The notes: generated by a model from the letters alone, not told the origin. A stretch of DNA of 64,000 nt from Alphaproteobacteria bacterium (GCA_020632875.1 JACKET010000001.1:806001-870000), one strand, 5' to 3'; numbered from the stretch's first letter, positions 1-8,337 are shown. Made by a program: numbers and translations.

Positions 1-630
1 GTGCTCCCCGCGCCGCGGAAGAGCGGATCGGGTGTGCTGAAGGTCGAGGGCTACGTCCCCGTGCCGTTCACCTGGTCGGACGGGCGCTGCGTCGAGGAGC
101 CGCTCCACCTCGTCGTCGGCGGAGCTGCGATCGTGGGCAAGGTCTTCAATGCGGACGGTGAGCCCGAGGGCGCGGTCCGCGTGTGGGGGTGCGGCAGCTC
201 CGTGAAGACCGACAGCGACGGGAGCTACTACCTCGAGGGGATCCCCGGCCGCGCGTGCACCGTGCAGGCGACCCGTCAGGACGGGGTCTTCACGGCCAAC
301 AGCCCGGAGGTGCCCGTCACGCCGAGGGTGAACGACGACCAGGTCGTCGACCTGCACCTGCCGCCGTTCCGCACCGCCGGGCTCGGCATCGTGGTCCGCG
401 AGACCGAGCAGGGCATCGTGGTCGACCGCGTGCTGTCCGGCGGATCCGCGTCCGACGGCGGGCTCGAGCCCGGTGACGTCGTTCTCGCCATCGACGGCGA
501 GGACGCGGAGATGCTGTCGCTCGAGGAGTTCGTCGAGCTGGCGCTCGGAGAGCCCGGCTCGGAGGTCGAGCTCGAGGTCGAGGGCCCGGGCGGCGTCCGG
601 AAGGTGACCCTGGATCGGCGGGAGATGTAG
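1..630 (+). CDS. PDZ-domain protein with carboxypeptidase-regulatory-like domain, 5' end cut by window
   Basis: The frame is open from the first base (GTG), so the true start may lie upstream; 209 residues are visible. Residues about 38-100 resemble a carboxypeptidase-regulatory-like beta-sandwich (VFNADGEPEGAVRVWG, then SDGSYYLEGIPG). Residues about 122-205 resemble a PDZ domain (GLEPGDVVLAIDGED, then a GEPGSEVELEVEG strand). Such pairs are common in secreted or cell-surface proteins of myxobacteria-like organisms, where the PDZ domain binds peptide C-termini. No catalytic residues are visible. The stop is followed by a 725-bp gene-free region. The domain calls are by eye; the cellular role is unknown. 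Confidence 0.7.
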   Translation: MLPAPRKSGSGVLKVEGYVPVPFTWSDGRCVEEPLHLVVGGAAIVGKVFNADGEPEGAVRVWGCGSSVKTDSDGSYYLEGIPGRACTVQATRQDGVFTANSPEVPVTPRVNDDQVVDLHLPPFRTAGLGIVVRETEQGIVVDRVLSGGSASDGGLEPGDVVLAIDGEDAEMLSLEEFVELALGEPGSEVELEVEGPGGVRKVTLDRREM

Positions 631-713
631 GTCCTGAAGGGCCGGGGTCGGCGGGGGCGACTGCGAGCCCGGAGACGCCGACATGCGGAAACGCCTTGAC
701 GGTCAAGCCCCCG

Positions 714-737
714 GAACGCGGCGTTTCAGCCGCGTTC
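714..737. other. Short perfect inverted repeat (8-bp stem)
   Basis: The 8-bp arms GAACGCGG and CCGCGTTC are separated by an 8-base loop, 84 bp downstream of the PDZ gene stop. There is no T-run after it, so it is not a classical intrinsic terminator. It could still stabilise the 3' end of the upstream transcript. Confidence 0.4.
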
Positions 738-780
738 ACAGGGGTACCGTGGTCCCGTCGAGACGTTCAGCAGTTGAGAT

Positions 781-823
781 TCCGTCGGGACGACGCCCCG
801 CTTGCGGGGCGGTGGCCGACGGA
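781..823. other. Strong stem-loop in gene-free region
   Basis: Outer arms TCCGTCGG and CCGACGGA enclose a second palindrome, GCCCCGC / GCGGGGC, with almost no loop. Together they make a two-part hairpin of 43 bases. No T-tract follows. It lies in the 631-1355 gap, which has no convincing gene on either strand. It may be a transcript-end structure or part of a dispersed repeat. Confidence 0.45.
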
Positions 824-910
824 ATCACTGCCATCGCGTGGCAGGGAATGCGCACGGATCGTCGGAGCAGGGGCGGGTCGCGGCCGGCGGGCGTGCCTGG
901 GAGCGTTCGG

Positions 911-1173
911 GGGGCATCGGCTGTCGAATGCACACCGGTCGGAAGCATCGGGCCGTGAGTGCACGGATTCGGGCTCCCGGGACGGTCCACTCGGACGGGC
1001 CAACGTGATTTTCGGCGTTCGCCCGAGACGCGCTCGCGGTGGACGTGCACTCGCTCGGCGATGCCTCCGCGGGCGTGCACTCGAGGGCCGATGCCTCCGC
1101 GGGGCGTGCACTCGAGGGCCGATGCCTCCGGCGGGCGTGCACTCGAGGGCCGATGCCTCCGGCAGGCGCGCAC
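911..1173. repeat. Degenerate ~31-bp repeat in both orientations
   Basis: Four near-identical units begin with GTGCAC at 1045, 1075, 1106 and 1137, and a fifth, degenerate start lies at 1168. Spacing is 30 or 31 bp and the core is TCGAGGGCCGATGCCTCC. Two diverged copies lie in the opposite orientation at 911-933 and 941-964, each ending in GCAC. There are no unique spacers, so this is not a CRISPR. The 31-bp period would shift frame, and no reading frame across it looks like a protein. The rest of the 631-1355 gap holds only the two hairpins annotated above. Confidence 0.75.
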
Positions 1174-1355
1174 ATGAGGCCGGCTGGGCCCGGGAGCTCG
1201 GCCTGCGAGCCCGACCGGTGGCCTGCGAGCCTGGCCACTTGGGCCCGTGCGGCGGGTCCAACGCTGACAAGGACTTCGGACGGCGAGCCCGGGTCCACGA
1301 GATTTCCCGGAACCGCGGAAGCGCCGCGTGGTCGACCTGTACATCGGAGGTCACC

Positions 1356-1649
1356 ATGCGTTTCGCCCTGCTCACCGCCACCCTGTTCGTCTCCAGCCAG
1401 GCGTTCGCCTGCGGCATGTACATCCCCGCCGAGATGAAGGTCGCGAGCATCGGCACCGTGATGGACCTCATCGACGAGCCCGTCGAAGACGACGGCTTCG
1501 CGGCCGATGTCGTCGCGGCGGACGTGGAGGTCGTGCCGGTCGAGGCCGTCGGGTTCGAGGGCATCGAGATCGAGCCCGCGGACGCGGACGCCGACGAGGG
1601 CAAGAAGAAGAAGGACCGCAAGGCCCGCAAGAACGCGCCGAACAGCTGA
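1356..1649 (+). CDS. Small secreted acidic protein, function unknown
   Basis: 97 residues. ATG is preceded by a good ribosome site (CGGAGG at 1345-1350). Residues 1-18 are a clear signal peptide (MRFALLTATLFVSSQAFA) with predicted cleavage before Cys19; the box is AFAC, a poor lipobox, so signal peptidase I is more likely. The mature protein starts CGMYIP, is rich in Asp, Glu and Val, and ends in a basic KKKKDRKARK tail. Several longer frames cover this region but would begin inside the upstream repeats, so the short form is preferred. I do not recognise the family. Confidence 0.75.
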   Translation: MRFALLTATLFVSSQAFACGMYIPAEMKVASIGTVMDLIDEPVEDDGFAADVVAADVEVVPVEAVGFEGIEIEPADADADEGKKKKDRKARKNAPNS

Positions 1650-1680
1650 TCCCGCGGCGCCCAGCCCTTAGAATGCGCCC

Positions 1681-2847
1681 ATGAAGCGCATGCTCCCCGC
1701 CGCGGCTGCGGCGGTCGTCCTCGGTTCGCTCACCCTCGCGACCGCCCAGCCGGGCGCCGCGCCGTCGCCCGCCGCGGCGAAGGCCTTCGCGAAGGGCAAC
1801 TGCAACCTGTGCCATGCCGTGCCGGGCATCGACGTCGCGACGAAAGACGAGTCGTGCACCGGCTGCCACATCTGGATCCGCGACACGAGCCGCGACCCGG
1901 CCAAGCGCGAGACCGCGATGCAGTACTTCCCCCTGTGGGAGCGGTACGAGAAGAACGTCGCGTCGTACCTCGAGGTGCCGTCGCTCTCCGCGGCCATGGC
2001 GCGCCTCGAGCCCGCGTGGATCGAGAGCTACCTGGCCGATCCGCACGACGTGCGCCCGGGCCTGCCCGAGGGCATGCCGCGTTTCGGGCTGGATGCCGCG
2101 GATCGGGCCGCCATCGCGCAGGCCTTCGCGACCCACACCGCGACCGTCGACAAGACGCCGAAGCCCACGAAGAAGAACCTCGACAAGGGCAAGGCGAAGC
2201 TGGTCACGTCGGGCTGCACGGCGTGCCACGGCTTCGGCGCGGCGGTGCCGGCGTCCCCGGGCATCGCGATGGCCCCCGACCTCGCGCACGTCCGCGCGCG
2301 GATGTCGCCCGACATGACGGTGGCGTGGATCATGGACCCGCGGAAGATCGCGCCCTCGTCGACGATGATGTCGTTCGGCGTGTCGCTCGACGATGCGGTG
2401 GCCATCCGCGACTACCTGTTCCTCGCCGACCCCGAGTGGACGGATCCGCCGCCTCCCACGGCCGATCCGCAGCCCACGAAGGATCCCGTCACCTGGGCGC
2501 AGGTCGAAGAGCGCGTGTTCGGGAAGATCTGCGCCCACTGCCACATGGACCCGTCGCTCCCCGCGAACCAGGGCCGCCGCGGGCCCGGCAACGCCGGGGG
2601 TTTCGGGTTCCCCGAGACCGGCATCCACCTCCAGTCGCCCGAGGGCATCCGCCCGCACGCCGAGAAGATCGGTCCCGCCCTGCTGCGCCGCCGCCAGGAG
2701 GCCCAGCGAGACACCGTGCAACGCGGACAACAGCCGAAGTCCTTGACACGACCGGAGAAACCTGGGATGCCTTTGGGGCTGCCACCTCTGCCCGACGAGG
2801 ACATCTCCCTGGTCCTCGGCTGGATCGAGCAGGGGATGCCCGAGTAG
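1681..2847 (+). CDS. Secreted tetraheme cytochrome c
   Basis: 388 residues with a signal peptide (residues 1-22, ending TATA-Q). Four CXXCH heme c attachment motifs are visible: CNLCH at 41-45, CTGCH at 59-63, CTACH at 179-183 and CAHCH at 284-288. The first two are close together; the last two each begin a typical class I cytochrome c segment with downstream Met candidates (SSTMMSF, GMP). It should be matured in the periplasm and carry electrons there; the partner is not encoded nearby. It starts 31 bp after the small secreted protein, and an M23 peptidase gene follows. Confidence 0.85.
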   Translation: MKRMLPAAAAAVVLGSLTLATAQPGAAPSPAAAKAFAKGNCNLCHAVPGIDVATKDESCTGCHIWIRDTSRDPAKRETAMQYFPLWERYEKNVASYLEVPSLSAAMARLEPAWIESYLADPHDVRPGLPEGMPRFGLDAADRAAIAQAFATHTATVDKTPKPTKKNLDKGKAKLVTSGCTACHGFGAAVPASPGIAMAPDLAHVRARMSPDMTVAWIMDPRKIAPSSTMMSFGVSLDDAVAIRDYLFLADPEWTDPPPPTADPQPTKDPVTWAQVEERVFGKICAHCHMDPSLPANQGRRGPGNAGGFGFPETGIHLQSPEGIRPHAEKIGPALLRRRQEAQRDTVQRGQQPKSLTRPEKPGMPLGLPPLPDEDISLVLGWIEQGMPE

Positions 2848-2918
2848 CCGAACCCCTCCTCCCGCTCCCTCCTCCTCCCCCTTCCGCCGCATCCCTCCTC
2901 GCGGCACCGGAGACATCC

Positions 2919-3980
2919 ATGAACCGATTCGACCCACCCGGTGGGCGTCCGTGGGGCCTGTTCGCCCTGTGCGGCGCGAGCATGCTCCTCAACGTCGTGC
3001 TCGGCACGCGCATGCTCCTGTCTCCCGGCACGCACGAGCCCGCGGTGATCGCACCCGAGATGCCGGCACCGGCCGCCGTGGTCCACGAGATCGCCGACCC
3101 GCCCGTGCCGGTCCAGCCCGTCCAGCCCATCGAGCCCGTCGAGGACGAGGCCTTCGCCGAGATCGAGCCCGAAGTGCCCGCCGAGCCGGCCGCTCCCGAG
3201 ATCCCCGACGACGTGCGCACGGCATCGCTGAAGATCGAGCACAGCCTCGCGCGCACGTTCTCGAACGGCATCGGAGACGGCGGCGACGAGGTGGCGGCCG
3301 TCGTCGCGCGCCTGTTCGTGTGGGACCTCGATCTGCGCCGCGACCTGCAGGCCGGCGACCACGTCACTGTCGCGTGGGAGGGCTCCGGGCCGGGTCTGCA
3401 GATCCCGGCCGCGCGCTACCGGTCGAAGAAGCTCGGGACGCTGCGCGCCTACCGCTACACGGCCGAGGGCGACACCTGGCCGAGCTGGTGGAACGAAGAG
3501 GGCGTCGAGGTCTCGCGGGCCCTGAAGGACAGCCCGATCGAGGGCTACGAGCAGATCACGAGCCTCCTGAAGGACCGTCCGCGGCACCGCGGCATGGACT
3601 TCAAGGCGCCCGAGGGCACGCCGATCGTGTCGCCCCGCGACGGCGTCGTGACGCGGGTCGACTGGAACGTGAAGAACAACGGGAACTGCGTCGAGGTGAG
3701 GTACCCCGACGGCACGCTCGCCCGGTTCCTCCACCTGTCGCAGACCGACGTGAAGGAGGGGGCTCGGGTGGCCAAGGGCTCGGTCGTCGGGCTGTCCGGC
3801 AATACCGGCCACTCCACGGCGCCGCACCTGCACTACGAGCTCGAGAAGAACGAGCAGGTCGTCGATCCGATCGACTACCACGGCCTCACGCGCCGCACGC
3901 TCGATCCGGCGGAGCGCGCGCGCTTCGATGCCCGGATCGCCCGCCTCGACGCCTGGCTCGAGGCGGCTGACCGAAAGTGA
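2919..3980 (+). CDS. Membrane-anchored M23 family metallopeptidase (cell-wall endopeptidase)
   Basis: 353 residues. An N-terminal hydrophobic segment (about 12-30) anchors it, followed by a Pro/Glu/Val-rich linker to about residue 90. The C-terminal domain has the zinc-binding M23 motifs: H223 and D227 in HRGMDF, and H303-L-H305 in HLHYE. The preceding region (FSNGIGDGGDEVAAVVARLF) matches the N-terminal domain seen in MepM-like enzymes. M23 enzymes cut peptide cross-links in peptidoglycan. The ATG was chosen because it directly precedes the anchor helix; the frame upstream is only a shadow of the cytochrome gene. Confidence 0.85.
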   Translation: MNRFDPPGGRPWGLFALCGASMLLNVVLGTRMLLSPGTHEPAVIAPEMPAPAAVVHEIADPPVPVQPVQPIEPVEDEAFAEIEPEVPAEPAAPEIPDDVRTASLKIEHSLARTFSNGIGDGGDEVAAVVARLFVWDLDLRRDLQAGDHVTVAWEGSGPGLQIPAARYRSKKLGTLRAYRYTAEGDTWPSWWNEEGVEVSRALKDSPIEGYEQITSLLKDRPRHRGMDFKAPEGTPIVSPRDGVVTRVDWNVKNNGNCVEVRYPDGTLARFLHLSQTDVKEGARVAKGSVVGLSGNTGHSTAPHLHYELEKNEQVVDPIDYHGLTRRTLDPAERARFDARIARLDAWLEAADRK

Positions 3981-3987
3981 CAGCCCG

Positions 3988-4053
3988 GGCGGGCTTGTCC
4001 GGCCTCCCACCGTGTTCAGGAGAGAGAGCACGGTGGCGGCTGGCCCGCCTTTC
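3988..4053 (+). terminator. Probable terminator hairpin after the M23 peptidase gene
   Basis: Outer arms GGCGGGC (3988-3994) and GCCCGCC (4043-4049) enclose inner arms CCACCGTG (4007-4014) and CACGGTGG (4029-4036). A short T-containing run (CTTTCCCT) follows. The structure starts 8 bp after the stop codon and lies before the next ribosome site, which fits an intrinsic terminator of the upstream unit. Confidence 0.55.
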
Positions 4054-4084
4054 CCTGTACGATGAGACGAGCGAGGGTGGTCAC

Positions 4085-4240
4085 ATGGCCAACAAGTGGG
4101 TCGAAGCGCTGGAGGATCTCGGCAGAAGGGCCAAAGAATGGCTCGCCGAGCTCGAAGCCGCGCTGAACCCCGAGCCCGAGCTGGTCCCGGTTCCGGTGCG
4201 TCCGCGCCCGAATCCGCAGAACGGCGACCGCCGCCGGTGA
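4085..4240 (+). CDS. Small 51-residue protein, function unknown
   Basis: ATG follows a GAGGGTGG ribosome site. The first about 30 residues form an amphipathic acidic/basic helix (KWVEALEDLGRRAKEWLAELEAAL); the rest is Pro/Arg-rich. The stop overlaps the GTG start of the next gene (GTGA), so the two are probably translationally coupled. No family is recognised. Confidence 0.6.
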   Translation: MANKWVEALEDLGRRAKEWLAELEAALNPEPELVPVPVRPRPNPQNGDRRR

Positions 4241-5367
4241 CCGACCCCCTGACGCTCGCCACCGCGAGCGTCGCCGCTGCCGTCTCCTTCGCCATCGGCT
4301 GGCTGTCGTGGCCGCGCTCGCCCGCGCTCGACGGCGAGCGGATGTTCAAGACGGTCCTCGCGGAGCTGCTCCTCGGCAGGGTGACGGCCGAAGGAGGCGA
4401 CCAGGACGCGTGGATTCGCGCCGTGGTCGCGAACGTGCCGTACCACCCGGCCGGCCGCTTCCCCGAGAAGAAGGTCACGGGAACGGGCCTGTCCGACCTC
4501 CCGGCGTCCATCGAAGGCGAGAAGGCGCTGATCGAGCGCCTCGCGAAGCTCCCCGATCTCGAGGCCCGCTGGCGCCTCCTCTACGAAGAAGACGAAGCGG
4601 GGCTCGCGGCGCGGCTCGACGATCCGATCGAGCTCGGGCCCGACTACGACCCGTCCAGCCGCCTGGGCACGGCGGCCACCTGGCAGGCCCTCGAGGCGTG
4701 GGGGGCGGGCGAGAAGGCGCCTGCCGACGGCCCCGCTGCCGACCTGTTCCCCGAGACCCTGAAGCGCAGGGTGGGGGCGGTCTGGATCCTGGTGGAGGGC
4801 CGCGAGCCCGAGCCCGTGCTGGACGCGCTCGCGGGCATGGTGCGCAAGGCGTACCGCGTGCCGTGGGCCGATCTCGCGACCGACGCGCTGGAGGACGTGG
4901 CGGGCGAGGCGATGGAGGATCCGGCGGCGCGATTCGTGCTGGTGGGCGCGGAGGCCGGCATCCAGGCCGTGCTGCGCCTGATGGTCGACCGGGCGCCGCT
5001 GCGCGATCGCACCCTGGCCGTCGTGTCGATCGGCGGCATCCTGCACGGCGACCCCGAGGCCGACGGCCCGCTCGGGGCGGTCGCGCTCGACGCGTGGATG
5101 GCGAAGCATTTCACGCACCACGAGCTCGACACCGAGGTCACGCGGAACACGCCGTACTTCTGCATGCAGTGGCTCGATCGCACCGCGGATCCCCCGGGCG
5201 CACGGGGGCTCCCGGTGCAGCGTGCGCGTTTCCCCGAGCCCCTGTCCGAGGCGCTGACCCAGGACTACGTCGAGGTCGTCGATCTCGGCGTGCTGTTCGA
5301 GGGGACCGACCCACAGCTCGTGGCGCGCGGCCTGTGGGCGACGGTCGCGTTCTGGGTGGCGGGATAG
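4237..5367 (+). CDS. Membrane-anchored protein, possibly a degenerate alpha/beta hydrolase
   Basis: 376 residues from the GTG that overlaps the preceding stop. Residues 3-22 are a membrane segment (LTLATASVAAAVSFAIGWLS). In the C-terminal half, RFVLVGAEAG followed by a strand-like VSIGGI resembles the nucleophile elbow and next strand of an alpha/beta hydrolase, but the expected Ser (GxSxG) is replaced by Glu, so catalysis by that route is unlikely. The assignment is weak. It sits between the 51-residue protein and tcdA and may share their transcript. Confidence 0.6.
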   Translation: MTDPLTLATASVAAAVSFAIGWLSWPRSPALDGERMFKTVLAELLLGRVTAEGGDQDAWIRAVVANVPYHPAGRFPEKKVTGTGLSDLPASIEGEKALIERLAKLPDLEARWRLLYEEDEAGLAARLDDPIELGPDYDPSSRLGTAATWQALEAWGAGEKAPADGPAADLFPETLKRRVGAVWILVEGREPEPVLDALAGMVRKAYRVPWADLATDALEDVAGEAMEDPAARFVLVGAEAGIQAVLRLMVDRAPLRDRTLAVVSIGGILHGDPEADGPLGAVALDAWMAKHFTHHELDTEVTRNTPYFCMQWLDRTADPPGARGLPVQRARFPEPLSEALTQDYVEVVDLGVLFEGTDPQLVARGLWATVAFWVAG

Positions 5368-5396
5368 AGGGAGGCTCGTCCGCACCGGGAGGGCCC

Positions 5397-6272
5397 ATGC
5401 GCAAGATGCATCCGTTCCACCGCACCGAGCTGCTCGTCGGCGGCGACGGGTTCGATCGGCTCTCCGCCGTGAGCGTCATGGTCATCGGGCTCGGCGGCGT
5501 CGGGTCGTACGCGGCCGAGGCACTGGTGCGGTCGGGCGTCGGGAAGGTCGTGCTCATCGACTTCGACCGGGTGTGCGTGACGAACGTGAACCGCCAGCTG
5601 CACGCCACGCGGAAGACGGTCGGCAAGTCGAAGGCCGAGCTGATGGGCGAGCGGTGCGAGGCGATCAACCCGAAGTGCGAAGTCGTCGTGCTGCCCACGT
5701 TCTACGACTGGTCGACGAGCGAGGAGATCCTCGCGCACCGGCCCGACTACGTGCTCGACTGCATCGACAACATGACCGCCAAGCTGCACCTGCTCGAGGC
5801 GTGCGTGAAGCGCGGCATCCCCGTGATCAGCGCGATGGGCGCGGGCGGGCGCATGGATCCGACGCGCATCCGGGTGTCCGACCTCTCCGAGACGCGTATC
5901 GACCCGTTCGCGCGCATCGTGCGCGAGAACCTCCGCACGAAGGGCATCGAAGCGGGCTTCGAGTGCGTGTGGACCGACGAGCCGCCGAACGACCTCGACG
6001 CCGCGGCCCAGGCCGCCTTCCGGTGCATCTGCGCCGAGAAGGAGAACGGCAAGCACACGTGCGACATGCGCCTGCAGGTGCAGGGCTCGGTCGCGTGGAT
6101 GCCGGCGATGTTCGGGCTGACCATGGCGGGCACCGTGGTGCACCGGCTGCTCGGTCGCCAGCTCGCGAGCGACAAGAAGCCGAAGCCGCGCATGAAGGCG
6201 ATGCAGGGCAAGCTCTCCGCGGCGCGCAAGCGCGAGCTGCTCGCGCGGGCCGAGCAGGCCGCGGAGCCATGA
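5397..6272 (+). CDS. tcdA: tRNA threonylcarbamoyladenosine dehydratase (ThiF/E1-like)
   Basis: 291 residues, the usual TcdA (CsdL/YgdL) length. The ATP-binding loop GLGGVGS is at 31-37, followed by an Asp-rich strand (LIDFDRVCVTNVNRQ) and the late EPP and GSVAWMPAMFGL motifs. TcdA uses ATP to dehydrate t6A37 of tRNA to its cyclic form in the cytoplasm. A cysteine cluster (FECVW, then FRCICAEKENGKHTC) is present that E. coli TcdA is not known for, possibly a structural metal site. A second Met three codons in is an alternative start. The stop overlaps the next start (ATGA). Confidence 0.88.
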   Translation: MRKMHPFHRTELLVGGDGFDRLSAVSVMVIGLGGVGSYAAEALVRSGVGKVVLIDFDRVCVTNVNRQLHATRKTVGKSKAELMGERCEAINPKCEVVVLPTFYDWSTSEEILAHRPDYVLDCIDNMTAKLHLLEACVKRGIPVISAMGAGGRMDPTRIRVSDLSETRIDPFARIVRENLRTKGIEAGFECVWTDEPPNDLDAAAQAAFRCICAEKENGKHTCDMRLQVQGSVAWMPAMFGLTMAGTVVHRLLGRQLASDKKPKPRMKAMQGKLSAARKRELLARAEQAAEP

Positions 6273-6787
6273 GCGCACCCGGCCTGTTCCTCGCGTTCGC
6301 GCGGGTCGGGCTCTTCGGGTTCGGCGGCGGGCCGAGCATGCTGCCGCTGATGCAGCAGGAGTGCGTGGGCAACGGGTTCGTCACGGACGAGCAGTTCCTC
6401 GAGGGCCTCGCCGTGGGCAACAGCCTGCCCGGCCCGATCGCCACGAAGATGGCGCTCTACGTCGGGTGGCACGACGCCGGCGCGCTCGGTGCGGCGGCCG
6501 CGTTGTTCGGCGTGCTGGCGCCGAGCTCCGTCCTCATGGGGTTGCTCGCGGGCGTGTTGATCCAGAACCGCGAGAATCCCTACGTGGCCGGCGCGCTCAA
6601 GGGCGTGAAGCCCGCGATCGTCGGCATGCTCGCGTTCGTGGCGTACGACCTCGCGCCGACCGGCATCACGGGCTGGGTGGGCGGAATCCTCGCCGTGCTC
6701 GCGTTCGCCGCGCTCGTCGGCAAGGTCCATCCGGGGCTCGTCATCCTGGTGGCCGCGATCTTCGGGGCGCTCGCCCTGAGGTCCTGA
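6269..6787 (+). CDS. Short chromate transporter (CHR family) subunit
   Basis: 172 residues with about five membrane segments. The start is FARVGLFGFGGGPSMLPLMQ, then GLAVGNSLPGPIATKMALYVG, the two signature stretches of the CHR (ChrA) family; full-length ChrA has two such halves. Short CHR proteins normally work as a pair encoded side by side. Here only one half is present: upstream is tcdA (4-bp overlap) and downstream is an unrelated secreted protein. It may homodimerise, or its partner is elsewhere. Confidence 0.82.
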   Translation: MSAPGLFLAFARVGLFGFGGGPSMLPLMQQECVGNGFVTDEQFLEGLAVGNSLPGPIATKMALYVGWHDAGALGAAAALFGVLAPSSVLMGLLAGVLIQNRENPYVAGALKGVKPAIVGMLAFVAYDLAPTGITGWVGGILAVLAFAALVGKVHPGLVILVAAIFGALALRS

Positions 6788-6845
6788 AAGCGCGCGTAAG
6801 CGTGCGGCCCGGGCGCGGGGGCTACCGGAGAGCTGGAGGTTCCGC

Positions 6846-7313
6846 ATGGTCCTGCTGCTCGCCACCGCATTCGCCAATCCGCTCTTCAACGGCGCCTGGA
6901 CGCTCGATCCGAAGGCGTCCGAGTCGATGGGGGCCATCCTCGGCGCCCAGGGGCTGAGCTGGATCGAGCGGACGCTCGCGGAGAGCGGCACCCCCACGCA
7001 CACCATCGAGTGGAGCGAGGACCGCGCGACCGTCTACGTGCAGAGCGGCTGGTACCGGCGGATCGACGAGCACCCGCTCGACGGCGTCGCGCGCAGCGTG
7101 GCGTATCCGCGGATCGGCGCGGTCGACGTGAGCGCCGAGATGCGCGGCGACGTGCTGTACACACGCGGCGACCTGACGCTGCGCGACGGCCGGCCGGGCA
7201 TCCTGGAGTCGTTCCGCGAGCTCGCGGATGCCGAGACCCTGGTGATGACGATGCGCTTCACGTCGCCCGACGGCGAGGTGCTCGAGGCGAAGCGGGTGTT
7301 CCGGCGGGAGTGA
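6846..7313 (+). CDS. Secreted beta-rich protein, function unknown
   Basis: 155 residues with a short N-terminal signal-like stretch (MVLLLATAFA) and a strong GGAGG ribosome site at 6836-6840. The body reads as alternating strands (NGAWTLDP, TVYVQSGWYRR, LVMTMRFTSPDGEVLEAKRVF), as in lipocalin-like or similar small beta-barrel periplasmic proteins; this fold call is only an impression. Its stop lies 1 bp from the convergent stop of the FGE-like gene. Confidence 0.6.
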   Translation: MVLLLATAFANPLFNGAWTLDPKASESMGAILGAQGLSWIERTLAESGTPTHTIEWSEDRATVYVQSGWYRRIDEHPLDGVARSVAYPRIGAVDVSAEMRGDVLYTRGDLTLRDGRPGILESFRELADAETLVMTMRFTSPDGEVLEAKRVFRRE

Positions 7314-7314
7314 G

Positions 7315-8337
7315 CTACCGCCGCTCGGGAGGGACCAGGGTCGGCTCGATGTGTGCCGGGAGCCCTTCGTACCGCGCCAGGCGGTAGCCGACGCAGGGCG
7401 TCATGTTGTCGCCCCACTCGTCGTCGCCGAGCGGCACCGAGCCCAGGGACGACCGGAAGCTCACGGTGCACGCCGCCGCGCTGTCGGCCCAGCTGCCCCC
7501 TCGGATCACGCGCTCGTAGGCCTCGGTGCCCGGCGGCGCCCCGGTGTACGCGAGCGCGTCGTAGAGGTCGGCCGTCCACTCCCAGACGGAGCCACACATC
7601 GCGTAGAGCCCGTAGCCATTGGGTCGCGTGGTGCGGGGGTCCGCCAGCGCGAAGTCGCCGAACCGGCCGAAGTCCATCTCGCCGGGCGCCGGCTCTTCGT
7701 CGCCCCAGGGGAACCGGCAGCCGATCCGCCCACCGCGAGCGGCGCGTTCCCACTCCGCCTCGGTGGGCAGGCCGTACCACACGCCGTTCCCGGAGATCGC
7801 GCGCGCGGTCGCCTCGGCGTCCTGCCAGCCCGCCGTGACCAGCGGCTTGCGGCCGTAGGCGCCGGGCTCCCACCGCCGGTCCTCGCCGTCGGCACAGTAG
7901 TACCCGCGGATCTTGTAGTGGTTGCCCTCCTGGAACTGGCTCCAGCCCTCGGGCTCCGGCGACGGCCCGCCGTTCGGCGGCGGCTCGAACCCCCGCAGGC
8001 GGTTCTCGTCGGCCCAGGTCATCGGCGTGTCCATCAGCCAGAACCCGTCGACGCGCACCGGGTGGACGGGCCTCTCGTCGGGGTCGCCGTCCCGCGAGCC
8101 CATCAGGAAGGTGCCCGCCGGCACGTAGCGCCAGACGAGCCCGTGCTCGCGCACCTCCAGCCGGCTCAGGACCTCGGCCCGCAGCCGCTCCGTCCGCTCG
8201 TTGCGCGGATCGAGGCCGTACGCGCGGTCGAGGGCCGCCGCGGCGAGCCGGTCGTCGCCATCTTCGAGAGCCCGATCGGCGAGGACCAGCGCCGCGCCGG
8301 GGTCCTCGCGCGGGTCGAACGCGTCCAGCACGCTCAC
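7315..8337 (-). CDS. FGE/SUMF1-domain protein (EgtB/PvdO superfamily), catalytic Cys pair incomplete
   Basis: 340 residues. Residues 1-65 are helical and TPR-like (ALVLADRALEDGDDRLAAAALDRAYGLDP). The rest is the formylglycine-generating-enzyme-type fold: PAGTFLMGSRDGDPDERPVHPV, LPTEAEWERAARGG, CGSVWEWTADLYDA and a late VIRGGSW. In aerobic FGE two cysteines five residues apart follow GGSW and bind copper. Here only the second is kept (Cys290) and the first position is Asp285, so classical sulfatase activation is doubtful and an EgtB/PvdO-like or binding role is possible. The GTG start overlaps the stop of the radical SAM gene (GTGA), showing coupling. It is third in a three-gene operon. Confidence 0.82.
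   Translation of the reverse strand: MSVLDAFDPREDPGAALVLADRALEDGDDRLAAAALDRAYGLDPRNERTERLRAEVLSRLEVREHGLVWRYVPAGTFLMGSRDGDPDERPVHPVRVDGFWLMDTPMTWADENRLRGFEPPPNGGPSPEPEGWSQFQEGNHYKIRGYYCADGEDRRWEPGAYGRKPLVTAGWQDAEATARAISGNGVWYGLPTEAEWERAARGGRIGCRFPWGDEEPAPGEMDFGRFGDFALADPRTTRPNGYGLYAMCGSVWEWTADLYDALAYTGAPPGTEAYERVIRGGSWADSAAACTVSFRSSLGSVPLGDDEWGDNMTPCVGYRLARYEGLPAHIEPTLVPPERR

Noticed and set aside
911..1173. CRISPR-like array
   Set aside because: Copies are contiguous or inverted with no unique spacers, and no cas genes are present.
1468..2937. 489-codon minus-strand frame opposite the cytochrome gene
   Set aside because: The plus strand carries four CXXCH motifs and a signal peptide, which settles the coding strand.
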